A DNA stretch of 64,000 bases from Kordiimonas laminariae (GCF_023008165.1 NZ_JAKQZA010000003.1:62001-126000); one strand, 5' to 3'. Numbered from the stretch's first letter, positions 1 to 9,680 are shown. Numbers and translations are program-made. The notes: a model not told the origin generated them from the letters alone.

Positions 1-1405
1 CGTATGAGCTGTCATTAAGCACTGTCACCACAAGGTTAAGCCCTAGGCGCACGGCTGTTTCGATCTCTTGGCTGTTCATCATAAAGCCACCATCGCCGCA
101 AATCGCCATCACTCGGCGGTCTGGATACTGGAGCGCCGCCATCATGGCAGACGGCAAACCCGCCCCCATTGTTGCGAGCGCATTATCCAAAAGCACTGTG
201 TTTGGCTCGTAAGCTTTATAGTTTCGCGCATACCAGATTTTATAAATACCGTTATCAAGCGCGATAATATCCTTCGGGCCCATAACCTTACGGGTATCGC
301 CCACAAACCGCTGCGGGATAATCGGGAAACGGCCATCATCTACAAGCTCGCTTGTGTGGCTTTCAATTTCCGTACGCACTTTATTGAAGTAAGCGTCCTC
401 ACAGGAAACAACACCACCCAGCTTTTCTTCCAGACGCTCAATCGAACGCGCGAGATCACCAACAACTTCTACCTGTGGGAAATAAACCTGATCCACCTGA
501 GCGGCTTTATAGTTCACGTGGATAACCTTCTTACCGCCTTCTTCCATAAAGAACGGTGGTTTTTCCACAACGTCGTGGCCGACATTAATAATAAGGTCAG
601 CCCGGTCAATTGCACAGTGAAGATAATCACCATCTGAGAGTGCCGCTGTACCAAGGAATAGTTCCGAACGCTCATCAATCACACCTTTACCCATCTGGGT
701 ATTGAAGAATGGAATACGAGTAGTTTCTACAAACTTGCTAAGGGCTTCACGTGCATCTTTGCGGTTTGCGCCTGCACCCAACAGAAGAAGCGGCATTTTT
801 GCTTCTTTAATAAGGCTTGCTGCTTCCTCAAGCACAGTATGGTCAGCCACCGCATAGTGACGTGGATGCGGCTGCAACACTGCTTCATCCGTTTCTTCTT
901 CAGCAATATCTTCAGGGAGTTCCAGAAGCACAGCGCCCGGGCGCTCTTCTTCGGAAACACGGAACGCTTCACGAACCAGCGCAGGGATCGTGTTACCATG
1001 CACAATCTGTTTAGCCATCTTACAGATCGGATCAAAAAGGCTCACCACATCCACAATCTGGAACTGGCCCTGCTTTGATTTTTTAATAGGTTTCTGGCCT
1101 GTGATCATAATAAGCGGCATACCACCAAGATGTGCATAGGCTGCAGGCGTTGCAAAGTTTGTGGCACCCGGCCCCAGCGTTGCCATACACACACCAGCTT
1201 TACCAGTAAGGCGGCCATATGTTGCCGCCATAAAGGCTGCACCCTGCTCGTGGCGGGTAAGTACTAGCTTGATAGTTGAGGAGCGAAGAGATTCCAAAAG
1301 ATCGAGGTTTTCTTCACCGGGGACAGCGAAGATATATTCCACCCCTTCTGCCTCTAGGGCTCTTACAAATAGGTCAGAAGCTTTCATTGTTTTAGCCGAA
1401 CTCAT
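1..1405 (-). CDS. Acetolactate-synthase-like TPP enzyme, 3' end cut by window
   Basis: Reading leftwards from the ATG at 1405, the frame stays open for 468 codons to the window edge, so only the C-terminal part is missing. The N-terminal half (VPGEENLDLLE, RHEQGAAFMAATYGRLTGK, LGPGATNF) is the pyrimidine-binding domain of thiamine-diphosphate enzymes; the E of RHEQ's upstream GEE stretch is typical of the cofactor-activating glutamate. Near the truncated end CGDGGFMMNSQE is the TPP/Mg motif. The middle segment resembles AlsS/IlvB large subunits, which condense two pyruvates to acetolactate. No regulatory small subunit is visible. A strong AGGAGG lies 5 nt before the start. Catabolic acetolactate synthase or a related carboligase are both possible. 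Confidence 0.85.
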   Translation of the reverse strand, partial: MSSAKTMKASDLFVRALEAEGVEYIFAVPGEENLDLLESLRSSTIKLVLTRHEQGAAFMAATYGRLTGKAGVCMATLGPGATNFATPAAYAHLGGMPLIMITGQKPIKKSKQGQFQIVDVVSLFDPICKMAKQIVHGNTIPALVREAFRVSEEERPGAVLLELPEDIAEEETDEAVLQPHPRHYAVADHTVLEEAASLIKEAKMPLLLLGAGANRKDAREALSKFVETTRIPFFNTQMGKGVIDERSELFLGTAALSDGDYLHCAIDRADLIINVGHDVVEKPPFFMEEGGKKVIHVNYKAAQVDQVYFPQVEVVGDLARSIERLEEKLGGVVSCEDAYFNKVRTEIESHTSELVDDGRFPIIPQRFVGDTRKVMGPKDIIALDNGIYKIWYARNYKAYEPNTVLLDNALATMGAGLPSAMMAALQYPDRRVMAICGDGGFMMNSQEIETAVRLGLNLVVTVLNDSSY

Positions 1406-1468
1406 ACTGTCCTCCTGGGGTAATAAATTGAAATAAGTGTTTGATATGGGGGTTAGCATCATCATTTA

Positions 1469-1506
1469 AACGGCAGGTATGGTTCCTAACTCCGAAACCT
1501 GCCGTT
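1469..1506 (-). terminator. Intercistronic hairpin downstream of the FMN protein gene
   Basis: A perfect 10-bp inverted repeat (AACGGCAGGT / ACCTGCCGTT) with an 18-nt loop lies between two leftward genes. On the minus strand only TTT follows, so it is a weak terminator or an mRNA-stabilising hairpin. Confidence 0.45.
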
Positions 1507-1528
1507 CGATTTTTAGATATGCGAAATA

Positions 1529-3043
1529 TTATTCAGCCGCTTTCTGTGTCTCTGGCTCTGGATAGAGCTCATCCATAGAAATGCTTCTACCATTATCAAG
1601 TACGACACGTGCATGATAACGCTTTAGCTGTCTTGGTTCAGGCACGCCGCAACTGTGAGCAAGGATACCTACCTCTTTTTTCATATTCTTCGCGTAGCTT
1701 GCCACCCGCTCAGATTTCGAAGCTGGATCAAGACCATATTGAAGTTTTTCATTGTGCGTAGTGATACCTGTCGGGCATGTATTTTTATTACATTGAAGTG
1801 CCTGAATACAGCCAAGTGCAAACATAAAGCCTCGTGCTGAATTCACGAAATCAGCGCCTGCGCAATAAGCCCATGCAACCTCTGACGGATTGATCATTTT
1901 ACCGCTTGCGCACACTTTAATGCGTTCACGAAGGCCATATTTCTTTAGGATATCAACAACCAACGGAAGACTTTCACGGATTGGCATTCCCATGTTATCG
2001 ATCAGACTCATCGGAGCTGCACCTGTACCACCATCAGCACTATCAATGGTGATAAAATCAGGCGCACTTTCAATACCGCGCTCATTAATCAGCTTACACA
2101 TAGTTTCAAAGAAACCATAAGCGCCAACCACCGCCTTAAAGCCGACTGGTTTGCCAGTTGTTTCGCGTACGTAATGGAGCATATCCAAAAGATCATCCAC
2201 ACTGTCAATCTCAGGATGACGGTTCGGGCTGATTGCATCTTCACCCACGTTGATACCGCGGATGTTCGCAATCTCCTCATTTACCTTGGCACCCGGCAAA
2301 ATGCCGCCCTTACCCGGCTTTGCGCCCTGGCTAAGCTTCAGTTCGAACATTTTCACCTGTTCACGTTCCGCCACCGCTTTCAACTTTGCTTCGTCAAAAC
2401 CACCTTCTGGCTTACGCACACCAAACTTGGCAGTACCAATCTGGAATACGATATCTGCACCACCTTCAAGGTGATATGGAGATAAACCACCTTCGCCTGT
2501 ATTCATCCACATCCCGGCCTTTTTCGCGCCTTTTGAAAGAGCCAGAACAGCAGGAATAGAGATCGCACCATAGCTCATACCGGAAATATTGAAGGTACTA
2601 TCTGTCTCATACGGATGCTTACAATATGGCCCGATTTGAACCTTTGATGGTTCTTCCGCATCTTTCTCAAGTGTTGGGAAAGGGCAGTTCACGAAATATA
2701 CGGTGCCCGCAGGGCGCAAATCTCTGGACGAACCAAAAGCTACTGTTGAATCAACATTTTTAGCAGCGCGGTAAACCCAGGAACGTTCCGCGCGGTTGAA
2801 AGGCATTTCTTCCCGGTCGAGCGCGAAGAAATACTGACGGAAAAACTCGCCAAGATGTTCAAACAAATACCGAAAACGTGCAATTACCGGATAATTGCGC
2901 CTAAGCGTACTTTCTGTCTGTGTTTTATCCCGCACATAGGTAAAGGCAAACCACAGCACGCCCAAACCGACTACGGTGATAAAAAGAAAAGATAAAAGCT
3001 CAAGAAATGCTACAACAAACTCAGGAATTTGGCCCATACTCAT
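1529..3043 (-). CDS. Membrane-anchored glutamate-synthase-like FMN protein
   Basis: The 504-aa protein has one N-terminal membrane helix (about residues 8-34) followed by the FMN-binding/central domain of glutamate synthase. DSADGGTGAAP (334-344) is the FMN-phosphate loop and C412-x5-C418-x4-C423 matches the 3Fe-4S cysteines of GltB. It lacks the glutaminase domain, so it is one of the stand-alone 'FMN-binding glutamate synthase family' proteins, whose true substrate is generally unproven. I chose the ATG at 3043 because AGGAG sits 8 nt upstream; a longer frame to 3169 has no such site and adds an unlikely N-terminus. It is followed in the same direction by the TPP enzyme 123 bp away, a plausible transcription unit. 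Confidence 0.85.
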   Translation of the reverse strand: MSMGQIPEFVVAFLELLSFLFITVVGLGVLWFAFTYVRDKTQTESTLRRNYPVIARFRYLFEHLGEFFRQYFFALDREEMPFNRAERSWVYRAAKNVDSTVAFGSSRDLRPAGTVYFVNCPFPTLEKDAEEPSKVQIGPYCKHPYETDSTFNISGMSYGAISIPAVLALSKGAKKAGMWMNTGEGGLSPYHLEGGADIVFQIGTAKFGVRKPEGGFDEAKLKAVAEREQVKMFELKLSQGAKPGKGGILPGAKVNEEIANIRGINVGEDAISPNRHPEIDSVDDLLDMLHYVRETTGKPVGFKAVVGAYGFFETMCKLINERGIESAPDFITIDSADGGTGAAPMSLIDNMGMPIRESLPLVVDILKKYGLRERIKVCASGKMINPSEVAWAYCAGADFVNSARGFMFALGCIQALQCNKNTCPTGITTHNEKLQYGLDPASKSERVASYAKNMKKEVGILAHSCGVPEPRQLKRYHARVVLDNGRSISMDELYPEPETQKAAE

Positions 3044-3238
3044 CGTTTGTTCTCCTAATAATGAGGGAGTATCATACAACGATACCACTAAACTTTCCGC
3101 AAATAACGGACGGTAAAGAATAGTTGAGCAGTATGTTAGTTTATTTGTCCCTATATTGTTTGGGCGCACCCTACCAAAAGCGATGCAACATGTGGTGTAT
3201 TGGAACTATTCGGAAACTGCATAGAAGGAAAATAAACC

Positions 3239-3997
3239 ATGCCTGCACAGAAAATTACCTTCATGGGAAGCCAGGGTTTTGAGCTTGCTGCTAAATTGGA
3301 TACACCTGAAAGTGAACCAAAAGCTTATGCTCTTTTCGCGCACTGCTTCACCTGCGGCAAAGACCTGAATGCCATTAACCGAATTGCAAAAGCTTTAAAT
3401 CAAGATGGTATTGCCCTGTTCCGTTTTGATTTCACAGGCCTTGGCCTTTCAAACGGGGATTTTGCGAACACTAACTTTTCTTCGAATGTGCAAGATTTAA
3501 TTGCGGCTGCCGATTACATGAGAGAAAATTTAGATGCCCCCAGCATCATGATGGGCCACAGCCTTGGTGGTGCCGCAACACTAGTTGCTGCACACAGTGT
3601 GCCTGAAGTAAAGGCCGTCACAACGATTGGTGCACCGTTTGACAGTGTGAACGTATTGAAACAATTCAAAAACGATCTGGATAGAATTGAAGCGGATGGC
3701 GAGGCTGAAGTAAAACTGGCAGGCAGGCCATTTAAAATGAAAAAGCAATTTATTGATGATGCCCGCAGCCAAAACGTGGAAGAGCATATCCGCAATCTGA
3801 AAAAACCACTGATGGTGATGCACTCACCCATTGATGACACTGTAGATATTGACCACGCTCGCCGCATTTACGAAGCAGCGAGACACCCGAAGAGCTTCGT
3901 ATCTCTTGATAAAGCAGATCATCTACTGCTGAAAAACGCTTCAGACGGGATTTTTGTCGCCCGTATTATCAGCGCATGGGCTAATCAATACATTTAG
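3239..3997 (+). CDS. Alpha/beta hydrolase, S33-like
   Basis: A 252-aa soluble hydrolase. The nucleophile elbow GHSLGGA places Ser108, with Asp199 or Asp200 in HSPIDDTVD and His228 in KADHLL completing a likely triad. HCFTCGKDL near residue 35 and the FDFTGLGLS stretch are typical of the esterase family that in some bacteria is fused to an OsmC domain; here the OsmC half is absent. Substrate unknown. The AAGGAAA before the ATG supports the start. It is transcribed away from the FMN protein gene, leaving a 195-bp shared promoter region. Confidence 0.85.
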   Translation: MPAQKITFMGSQGFELAAKLDTPESEPKAYALFAHCFTCGKDLNAINRIAKALNQDGIALFRFDFTGLGLSNGDFANTNFSSNVQDLIAAADYMRENLDAPSIMMGHSLGGAATLVAAHSVPEVKAVTTIGAPFDSVNVLKQFKNDLDRIEADGEAEVKLAGRPFKMKKQFIDDARSQNVEEHIRNLKKPLMVMHSPIDDTVDIDHARRIYEAARHPKSFVSLDKADHLLLKNASDGIFVARIISAWANQYI

Positions 3998-4010
3998 GTG
4001 AATGGTTATA

Positions 4011-4047
4011 TCGATTTTAAACTGGTACCACCCCAGTTTAAAATCGA
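4011..4047. terminator. Bidirectional terminator between convergent genes
   Basis: A 15-bp perfect inverted repeat (TCGATTTTAAACTGG and its complement) with a 7-nt loop separates the hydrolase and sulfotransferase genes; the A/T-rich arms supply U tracts both ways. The right arm contains the sulfotransferase stop codon. Confidence 0.7.
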
Positions 4048-4925
4048 CTGCCATAGACTTCATAATCTGCTTTATAGAAAGGCTTAAGCGCAAGCTCTTC
4101 TTCACTTAATTCAACCACATCCACGTCAGATTTCATTTCATGCACGGGTGACATCTTAATCCCCAGTTTTTCAGCAATAGTTGCCTGCAACTGAGTTACT
4201 TCAGTAATGGGTATTATATGATCATAGTTTGAGGCATTTTTACCCGCGAAGGAAATAACAGGATTCGTATGATTTCGCACTGTAATGAAAGTGCGCCGGT
4301 AAGCATCAAACTTAGATAAAAATTCCTGATACTTTGGCCTTGTAGATAGACCGTAAAAACTATCCTTACCGTTGGTATCAGATACTAAATGTTCCCGTTT
4401 TAGGATATTTCCATGATAAAATGACCGTACTCTTTCAAGGGGGTCCCGCACGATCAGGATTTTCTTATGTTCGTTATAGATCGTTTGAAGATCATCAAAT
4501 TTCAGCAAAATCTGATCCTTTTGCTGATGAATATCTTCGCCTTTTAACCGCTGTCCTTCAAGTACACCCATATAATTTATGAAACTCGTACACGCACATT
4601 TGGGGATCGGGAAATAAAGCAATTTATGCTTTTCAGATTCAACAGCATACCCCTGCCCAACATCAGCTTGCGCCAATTCCCAAAGGCCAATATCCCATGA
4701 TGCAGCTAGAACATGCCGTAAAATTTCTGATGCAGTTTGTTCATCTCCGAAAAAGAGATGCATACGAGCAAAAAGACGCCACAACCTAGCATGATTATGT
4801 TCTTCAACCGCTCCTTGAAGCAATTCGAACGCTTCTTCTGCTCGTTCATCTGCATATAGTTGAAATGCTTTCCGAGAAATTCTTTTAATTTCAGGGGTAA
4901 CAGGCCTCTGAACTATCGGCTTCAT
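4038..4925 (-). CDS. Sulfotransferase family protein
   Basis: The 295-aa protein carries LLYFPIPKCACTS (about 102-114), the 5'-phosphosulfate loop of PAPS-dependent sulfotransferases, and ILIVRDPLERVRSFY (156-170), the 3'-phosphate-binding segment. This pattern fits the Sulfotransfer_2 group that modifies glycans or other acceptors; the acceptor cannot be told. The first 100 residues look helical and TPR-like. Its ATG overlaps the stop of the IscU-like gene (ATGA), so translation is probably coupled. No PAPS-synthesis genes adjoin it, but the window has an assimilatory sulfate operon at 18-23 kb. Confidence 0.8.
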   Translation of the reverse strand: MKPIVQRPVTPEIKRISRKAFQLYADERAEEAFELLQGAVEEHNHARLWRLFARMHLFFGDEQTASEILRHVLAASWDIGLWELAQADVGQGYAVESEKHKLLYFPIPKCACTSFINYMGVLEGQRLKGEDIHQQKDQILLKFDDLQTIYNEHKKILIVRDPLERVRSFYHGNILKREHLVSDTNGKDSFYGLSTRPKYQEFLSKFDAYRRTFITVRNHTNPVISFAGKNASNYDHIIPITEVTQLQATIAEKLGIKMSPVHEMKSDVDVVELSEEELALKPFYKADYEVYGSRF

Positions 4926-5350
4926 CGTGCCTGCTCCGATACCATAAAAACTCCTTCTAAAACTTCAAAGGGCAACATAACACTACCATGTCTGCCAGGA
5001 TGGTCTTTTACCGGTGCAAGTAGCGCAAGATCTGACCATTTATCAGGAAAGTATACTTCACCAGTTCGCACCATATGACGGAATTTCCCTGCGATATCAA
5101 CGAGCTCTTCTTCTGTAAGGCCGATAATATGCTGCCCCACGATAGCCGCTGCTGCCTGGCCAAGTGCACAGGCCTTCACTTCCTGCCCGAACTCTTTAAT
5201 CACACCATCCTCAACCAAAGCATCCGCGTTAATCCGACTACCGCAAATTCTACTGGTTTTGGTTATATGAAAACACTCGCCCCGAAGCCGTTCGGTGTGA
5301 GGAATTCTGGTGGTCCATCGCAGGATATCTGTGTTGTATAATTCGGTCAT
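4922..5350 (-). CDS. IscU/NifU-like iron-sulfur scaffold
   Basis: A 142-aa protein starting MTELYNTDILRW, the typical beginning of alphaproteobacterial IscU-like scaffolds. Two ligand cysteines are conserved (Cys36 in RICGSRI, Cys61 in KACALGQA), but the third IscU cysteine position reads PGRHGSVMLPFE, without Cys. It therefore belongs to the divergent scaffold-like group found beside folE and hisI rather than the isc operon, and no other isc or suf genes are near. An in-frame ATG at 5398 would add 16 residues but lacks both a ribosome site and family resemblance. Its role in Fe-S assembly is inferred from the family. Confidence 0.8.
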   Translation of the reverse strand: MTELYNTDILRWTTRIPHTERLRGECFHITKTSRICGSRINADALVEDGVIKEFGQEVKACALGQAAAAIVGQHIIGLTEEELVDIAGKFRHMVRTGEVYFPDKWSDLALLAPVKDHPGRHGSVMLPFEVLEGVFMVSEQAR

Positions 5351-5589
5351 GATACTCGGTATTTGATCCAGATAACTGATGCTTACGTAAGACGGCATAC
5401 ATAAAAAACCAAGAAAAAAGAACTCTTCTTAGTTAATTGTTTTCTTCCTAAAGCACAGAAAACCTTGATTGCTTCGCTATTCTGACCATATTACTCTGTG
5501 TTTGGAGCATGCAACACCAAGAAGGAGCAGCTACAAAACCCTAGTTTCTGAATACAGAAACCACCATACAATTTAGAAAGGAAATCCGA

Positions 5590-6219
5590 ATGGATGCCGT
5601 ACTTGAAAGAGCTGATGACAGCTCGGAACTGAAGGTAATCCCGCAGGACGCTGATGAAAGCCCAAGCCGGGCCGAGGCCGAAGCCGCGGTTCGCACACTG
5701 ATTAGGTGGGCTGGCGATGATCCAACCCGCGAAGGGTTGCTCGACACTCCAAAACGTGTCGTGAAAGCATATGAAGAGTTTTTCGAAGGGTACAAAAAAG
5801 ACCCTGCCGAGATTCTGTCCCGCACATTTGAAGAAGTAAACGGTTACGATGATATGGTCGTACTACGTGGTATCAAAGTGGAAAGCCACTGTGAACACCA
5901 TATGGTACCTGTGTCGGGCACCGCACATGTTGGCTATATGCCTAGTGGCAGCGTAGTAGGCATTTCGAAACTTGCCCGTATTGTCGAAGCTTTTGGTAAA
6001 CGCCTGCAAACACAGGAAACCATGACAGCTCAAATCGCCGATGCACTCGAAGAGCACCTTCAACCAAAAGGCGTAGCTGTAATAATTGATGCAACACATC
6101 AATGCATGACATGCCGGGGCGTGAAGCATGATGGTGTTTACACAATTACACGCCAATTCCGTGGTTGCTTCAAGGAAGCCGATGAGGAACGCCGTTTTTG
6201 GGATTTAATCCGCGGCTAA
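5590..6219 (+). CDS. folE: GTP cyclohydrolase I
   Basis: A 209-aa enzyme converting GTP to 7,8-dihydroneopterin triphosphate, the first step of tetrahydrofolate synthesis. Zinc ligands are seen in [10 protein letters not shown] (Cys101, His104) and [12 protein letters not shown] (Cys172 region), and the C-terminal half is full length. The first 30 residues are a variable acidic extension. AAAGGAAA precedes the ATG. A small hairpin (GTTTCTG/CAGAAAC, 5544-5561) lies in the leader just upstream of the ribosome site. It is divergent from the IscU-like gene, which commonly neighbours folE in this class. Confidence 0.96.
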   Translation: MDAVLERADDSSELKVIPQDADESPSRAEAEAAVRTLIRWAGDDPTREGLLDTPKRVVKAYEEFFEGYKKDPAEILSRTFEEVNGYDDMVVLRGIKVESHCEHHMVPVSGTAHVGYMPSGSVVGISKLARIVEAFGKRLQTQETMTAQIADALEEHLQPKGVAVIIDATHQCMTCRGVKHDGVYTITRQFRGCFKEADEERRFWDLIRG

Positions 6220-6240
6220 ATTAGCTAAAGAAATCAAAAC

Positions 6241-6276
6241 AAAAGGCAGCATTTCTAACGATATGCTGCCTTTTTT
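6241..6276 (+). terminator. Rho-independent terminator of folE
   Basis: AAGGCAGCAT pairs with ATGCTGCCTT and is followed by six T residues, 20 bp after the folE stop. Confidence 0.85.
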
Positions 6277-6380
6277 ATATGTTCACTGCATTCATTGAGC
6301 AGTTTACGGTAATCAACCTGCATATAACGTTTTCTCTTCCTATCTCTCTACGTAACGACAGCGAGAATAGGATAACAACG

Positions 6381-8318
6381 ATGACAGACCTTCAGTACAG
6401 CTGGAAATTTTATGCCCATGGTATGCTTTTTAATCCTCAGCATACTGGGGATATTAAAGGAAATGCAGACCAAATTACGCTGGATACAAACCTGCGAGCC
6501 AACGCAGGCTCTCCACTCGGCACAGGCATAACAATTCGCTATAGTTTCGAAAATGGCGCCCCTGATGGTTATGACCCCTCAGGCTTTCTTAATTCATCAA
6601 TTACAGCAGAAAACAAGGCATTATTCGAAAAGGTTTTTGATGAATACAGCGCAATTGCGAACATCACCTTCATTGAAGTAGGACAAGGGCAAAATGCTGA
6701 TCTGGAAATATACCGCAGAAACACAGCTGGTGGCGGCGAAGCTGGTAGACTGGACGGCCCCCAAGATAGCACTGCAATGATTGTTGGCGTAGCGGATGGT
6801 TTTGATCTCACCCAACTTTCGGAAGACTTTTATAAAGATGACATTCTTCTGGCCATCAGGCATGAACTTGGCCACGTGTTGGGCCTCGATCATCCACGCG
6901 GACAGGAAGGTTCATTCCTAACTGCACATGATGTTCATGACCCTAACTCCAATGATATCCCGTTCGAAGAAGCTACCGACAGGTTCACAGTTATGAGTTA
7001 TGTGAACAATGAAGATTTCTATGAAAGAGGTGGGCTGAAAGGCCAATATTTTGAGACAGTTCACAATACATGGGGACTTACTACCAATCAATCACTTGGC
7101 TTGTTTGATATCAAAACTCTTCAGTATCTTTATGGCGCCAACACTTCTACCAATACCGGAGATGATACATACAGCTTCAGGCCAGAAGACGCATCTGTTC
7201 TTACGGTTTACGATGCTGGCGGCATTGATACTTTTGATTTCTCCAATCAGCTTACAGGTGTGAAGGCTAACCTTGGTGAAGCAACATTCTCTTCGGTTGG
7301 ATATTATTATACCAATGCCCGTTTGAGCGGTTTTTCCGCGGAACCCGCTGATCTGGAAACACGCCCTGAAGTATTGGTTACAGCGAATAACAACGTCTCT
7401 ATCGCATGGGATACGGTTATAGAAAACGCTATCGGCTCAGATCATAAAGATACTCTGCGCGGGAATAGCGCCGATAATAACATACAAGGTAAAGACGGTG
7501 ATGATCTTCTTATCGCTTATGAAGGGTCTGACACTGTCACAGGCGGTAATGGGAACGATACAATATGGGCTGGTGCCGGGGATAAAGGTGCAGACTATGT
7601 TGATGGCGGTGCCGGGCGCGACATTGTCGCTGGCGGTGCTGGCGACGATACACTGTTCGGCGGCGACGATGCTGACACACTCTATGGCGGCACAGGCGAT
7701 GATCTAATCATTGTAACCACGCAAGGTGAAACCGATACACTCTCAAATACCAATGAAATTGCCTATGGCGGCAGTGGAACCGATATCATTCAAGCTGCAG
7801 CAGGTGATGATATCCTTGGTGGCGGTTTTGGTGACGATTCTGTTTACGGCAACAATGGAAACGACACTATTTTCGGCGGCAAGGGTGAGGGCAATGATGA
7901 GCTTCACGGTGGAGAAGGCAACGATACCCTTTATGGCGGTAAAGGAGATGACAGGGTCATCGGTGATGAAGGGAATGATTTGCTCTTTGGTGGCAGCGGC
8001 AATGATCTCATAATGAGTATGGCTGGTGATGACACAATCTGGGGCGGAACTGGTGACGACACACTTATTGGCGGCGACGGAACTGATACCTTCCTTTTCA
8101 AAGAAAATCAGGGGAACAATCTTATCCAACACTTTGATGCGGGTGAAGATATTGTGAACCTCTCAGCTTTCGGTGTTTCCAACATCAGAGATATTGCAAG
8201 TGATGTAGATAACGGCTCTGGAAGTACTGCCCTTACCTTCACTTTTGATGAAAGCACGTCGGTAACCCTGAGTTCCTATACAATGGCAGACTTGGATAGC
8301 CTCAATATCATTATTTAG
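6381..8318 (+). CDS. Serralysin-like M10 metalloprotease with RTX repeats
   Basis: The 645-aa protein has the metzincin zinc motif HELGHVLGLDH (161-171) and a Met-turn (TVMSY, about 202). From roughly residue 365 to 570 it carries many GGxGxDxx nonapeptides, the calcium-binding beta-roll of RTX proteins. There is no N-terminal signal peptide and the C-terminus ends in a short hydrophobic tail (SLNIII), as expected for type I secretion. No ABC exporter or outer-membrane channel gene is nearby, so secretion must rely on genes elsewhere. I took the ATG at 6381, with AGGA 8 nt upstream, over an in-frame ATG at 6279 inside the terminator region. Extracellular protein degradation is the likely role. 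Confidence 0.92.
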   Translation: MTDLQYSWKFYAHGMLFNPQHTGDIKGNADQITLDTNLRANAGSPLGTGITIRYSFENGAPDGYDPSGFLNSSITAENKALFEKVFDEYSAIANITFIEVGQGQNADLEIYRRNTAGGGEAGRLDGPQDSTAMIVGVADGFDLTQLSEDFYKDDILLAIRHELGHVLGLDHPRGQEGSFLTAHDVHDPNSNDIPFEEATDRFTVMSYVNNEDFYERGGLKGQYFETVHNTWGLTTNQSLGLFDIKTLQYLYGANTSTNTGDDTYSFRPEDASVLTVYDAGGIDTFDFSNQLTGVKANLGEATFSSVGYYYTNARLSGFSAEPADLETRPEVLVTANNNVSIAWDTVIENAIGSDHKDTLRGNSADNNIQGKDGDDLLIAYEGSDTVTGGNGNDTIWAGAGDKGADYVDGGAGRDIVAGGAGDDTLFGGDDADTLYGGTGDDLIIVTTQGETDTLSNTNEIAYGGSGTDIIQAAAGDDILGGGFGDDSVYGNNGNDTIFGGKGEGNDELHGGEGNDTLYGGKGDDRVIGDEGNDLLFGGSGNDLIMSMAGDDTIWGGTGDDTLIGGDGTDTFLFKENQGNNLIQHFDAGEDIVNLSAFGVSNIRDIASDVDNGSGSTALTFTFDESTSVTLSSYTMADLDSLNIII

Positions 8319-8360
8319 CCTAGTTACGAGGTAATCTGTAACAACACATTCACTTGATCA

Positions 8361-8412
8361 TGCCAATGAAGCCAGATAGGGTTTCACTACCCTAAAAAAG
8401 GCATCATTGGCA
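8361..8412 (+). promoter_or_regulatory. Two-tier hairpin closing on the start codon
   Basis: An outer 9-bp stem (TGCCAATGA, 8361-8369, with TCATTGGCA, 8404-8412) encloses an inner hairpin TAGGGT-N6-ACCCTA (8377-8394). The outer stem reaches the A of the following start codon. It may regulate translation or help end the upstream transcript; no T tract follows. Confidence 0.45.
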
Positions 8413-9680
8413 TGAAGAAATTTATTTATTTACTTATACTTACAACACTATCTTTCTCCTATAGCGCGAACGCAGATGACCAAAAACAAACAGTAATTAT
8501 GATTGGTATTGATGGCCTGAGAAACGATAGTATTGACCGCATTGAAGCCCCCAACCTCCGCAGGCTCGCGAAAAGTGGTGTGCGTACCGATGGAATGCGC
8601 CCAGCAATGCCTTCAAAAACATTTGTAAATTTCTATTCACTCGCCACTGGCCTACATCCCAAACATCACGGTATGACATCTAACTATCCATACAATCACA
8701 AGCTACGCCGCGCTTTCAGCCGCGCAACCGATACTCGGGACCCCGCATGGTGGGGCGGCGAACCGATTTGGATCACCGCAGAAAAACAAGGAGTGAAAGC
8801 TGGCACCTATTTCTGGGTTGGATCAGAGGTAGCAATAGGCGGTATTCAACCTACATACTGGAAACCTTTTGATCAGAATAAAGATTATGGGGAGCGCGTT
8901 GATGAAGTACTTTCATGGCTCGCAAAACCAGAAGCTGATCGCCCTCGCCTTATCACGCTGTATTTCTCAGCTGTTGATACTGCTGCACACAATTTTGGTG
9001 TTGGCAGCAAGGAAGAAGAGGAAGCCGTAAAACTGGTAGATAGCCACGTAGGCGATCTTATCAACGGTTTGCAGCAACAAGGTGCACTTGATAATACAAA
9101 CATCATTGTGGTGGCAGATCACGGCATGGCTAACCTGTCTGACAACCGAATGATCAATCTGGATAATTATGCAGATATCTCTGGTTATATCGTGCCAGAC
9201 TGGAACAAGAGTTACGGCCCGGCTTATTCTCCATTCCTCTATGTTTATGGAGACAATGATGACATTGACGCACTTGCCAATAAGCTAAAGGGCAAACACC
9301 CCAATATGAAAGTGTGGAAAAAAGGCGAGTTTCCAGAGGAATACCACTTTGATCACCCAACCCGTGGACCAGATCTTATGATCTTAGCTGATACAGGCTG
9401 GACCCTCTTCGCTTCAGAAAACAAGGCCGATCCGATTCCGCTTTCCAAACTGCCCTTTCCGCTTGCTGCCACTCATGGGTACGACAATCATAATCCACTC
9501 ATGTATGCGACATTCATTGGCAACGGCCCTTCTTTCAAAAAAGGGATCACTACACCAGTTTTCGATAACATTGAAATATATGGTCTCATTGCCTGCCTGC
9601 TTGACATCAAACCCGCCAAAACTGATGGAAACATTACCAACGTAGCAAGGTTTCTTAATAAAAGTTGTTCGCCTCACTAA
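8412..9680 (+). CDS. Nucleotide pyrophosphatase/phosphodiesterase, exported
   Basis: A 422-aa member of the type I phosphodiesterase/NPP branch of the alkaline phosphatase superfamily. The N-terminus (MKKFIYLLILTTLSFSYSANA) is a signal peptide, so the enzyme acts in the periplasm or outside. Asp34 in IGIDGLRND binds metal, Thr70 in PSKTF is the nucleophile, and ADHGM (Asp236, His237) plus THGYDNH near residue 355 supply the remaining metal ligands. Such enzymes release nucleoside monophosphates from nucleotides or cleave phosphodiesters. It sits between two other exported hydrolases, suggesting nutrient scavenging. Confidence 0.88.
   Translation: MKKFIYLLILTTLSFSYSANADDQKQTVIMIGIDGLRNDSIDRIEAPNLRRLAKSGVRTDGMRPAMPSKTFVNFYSLATGLHPKHHGMTSNYPYNHKLRRAFSRATDTRDPAWWGGEPIWITAEKQGVKAGTYFWVGSEVAIGGIQPTYWKPFDQNKDYGERVDEVLSWLAKPEADRPRLITLYFSAVDTAAHNFGVGSKEEEEAVKLVDSHVGDLINGLQQQGALDNTNIIVVADHGMANLSDNRMINLDNYADISGYIVPDWNKSYGPAYSPFLYVYGDNDDIDALANKLKGKHPNMKVWKKGEFPEEYHFDHPTRGPDLMILADTGWTLFASENKADPIPLSKLPFPLAATHGYDNHNPLMYATFIGNGPSFKKGITTPVFDNIEIYGLIACLLDIKPAKTDGNITNVARFLNKSCSPH

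Noticed and set aside
68-637. Long open frame on the plus strand
   Set aside because: It is antisense to the clearly coding acetolactate-synthase-like gene and its product resembles no protein.
7743-8132. Antisense frame with periodic product, and tandem DNA repeats
   Set aside because: The periodicity comes from the RTX nonapeptide codons of the protease; it is neither a gene nor a CRISPR array.
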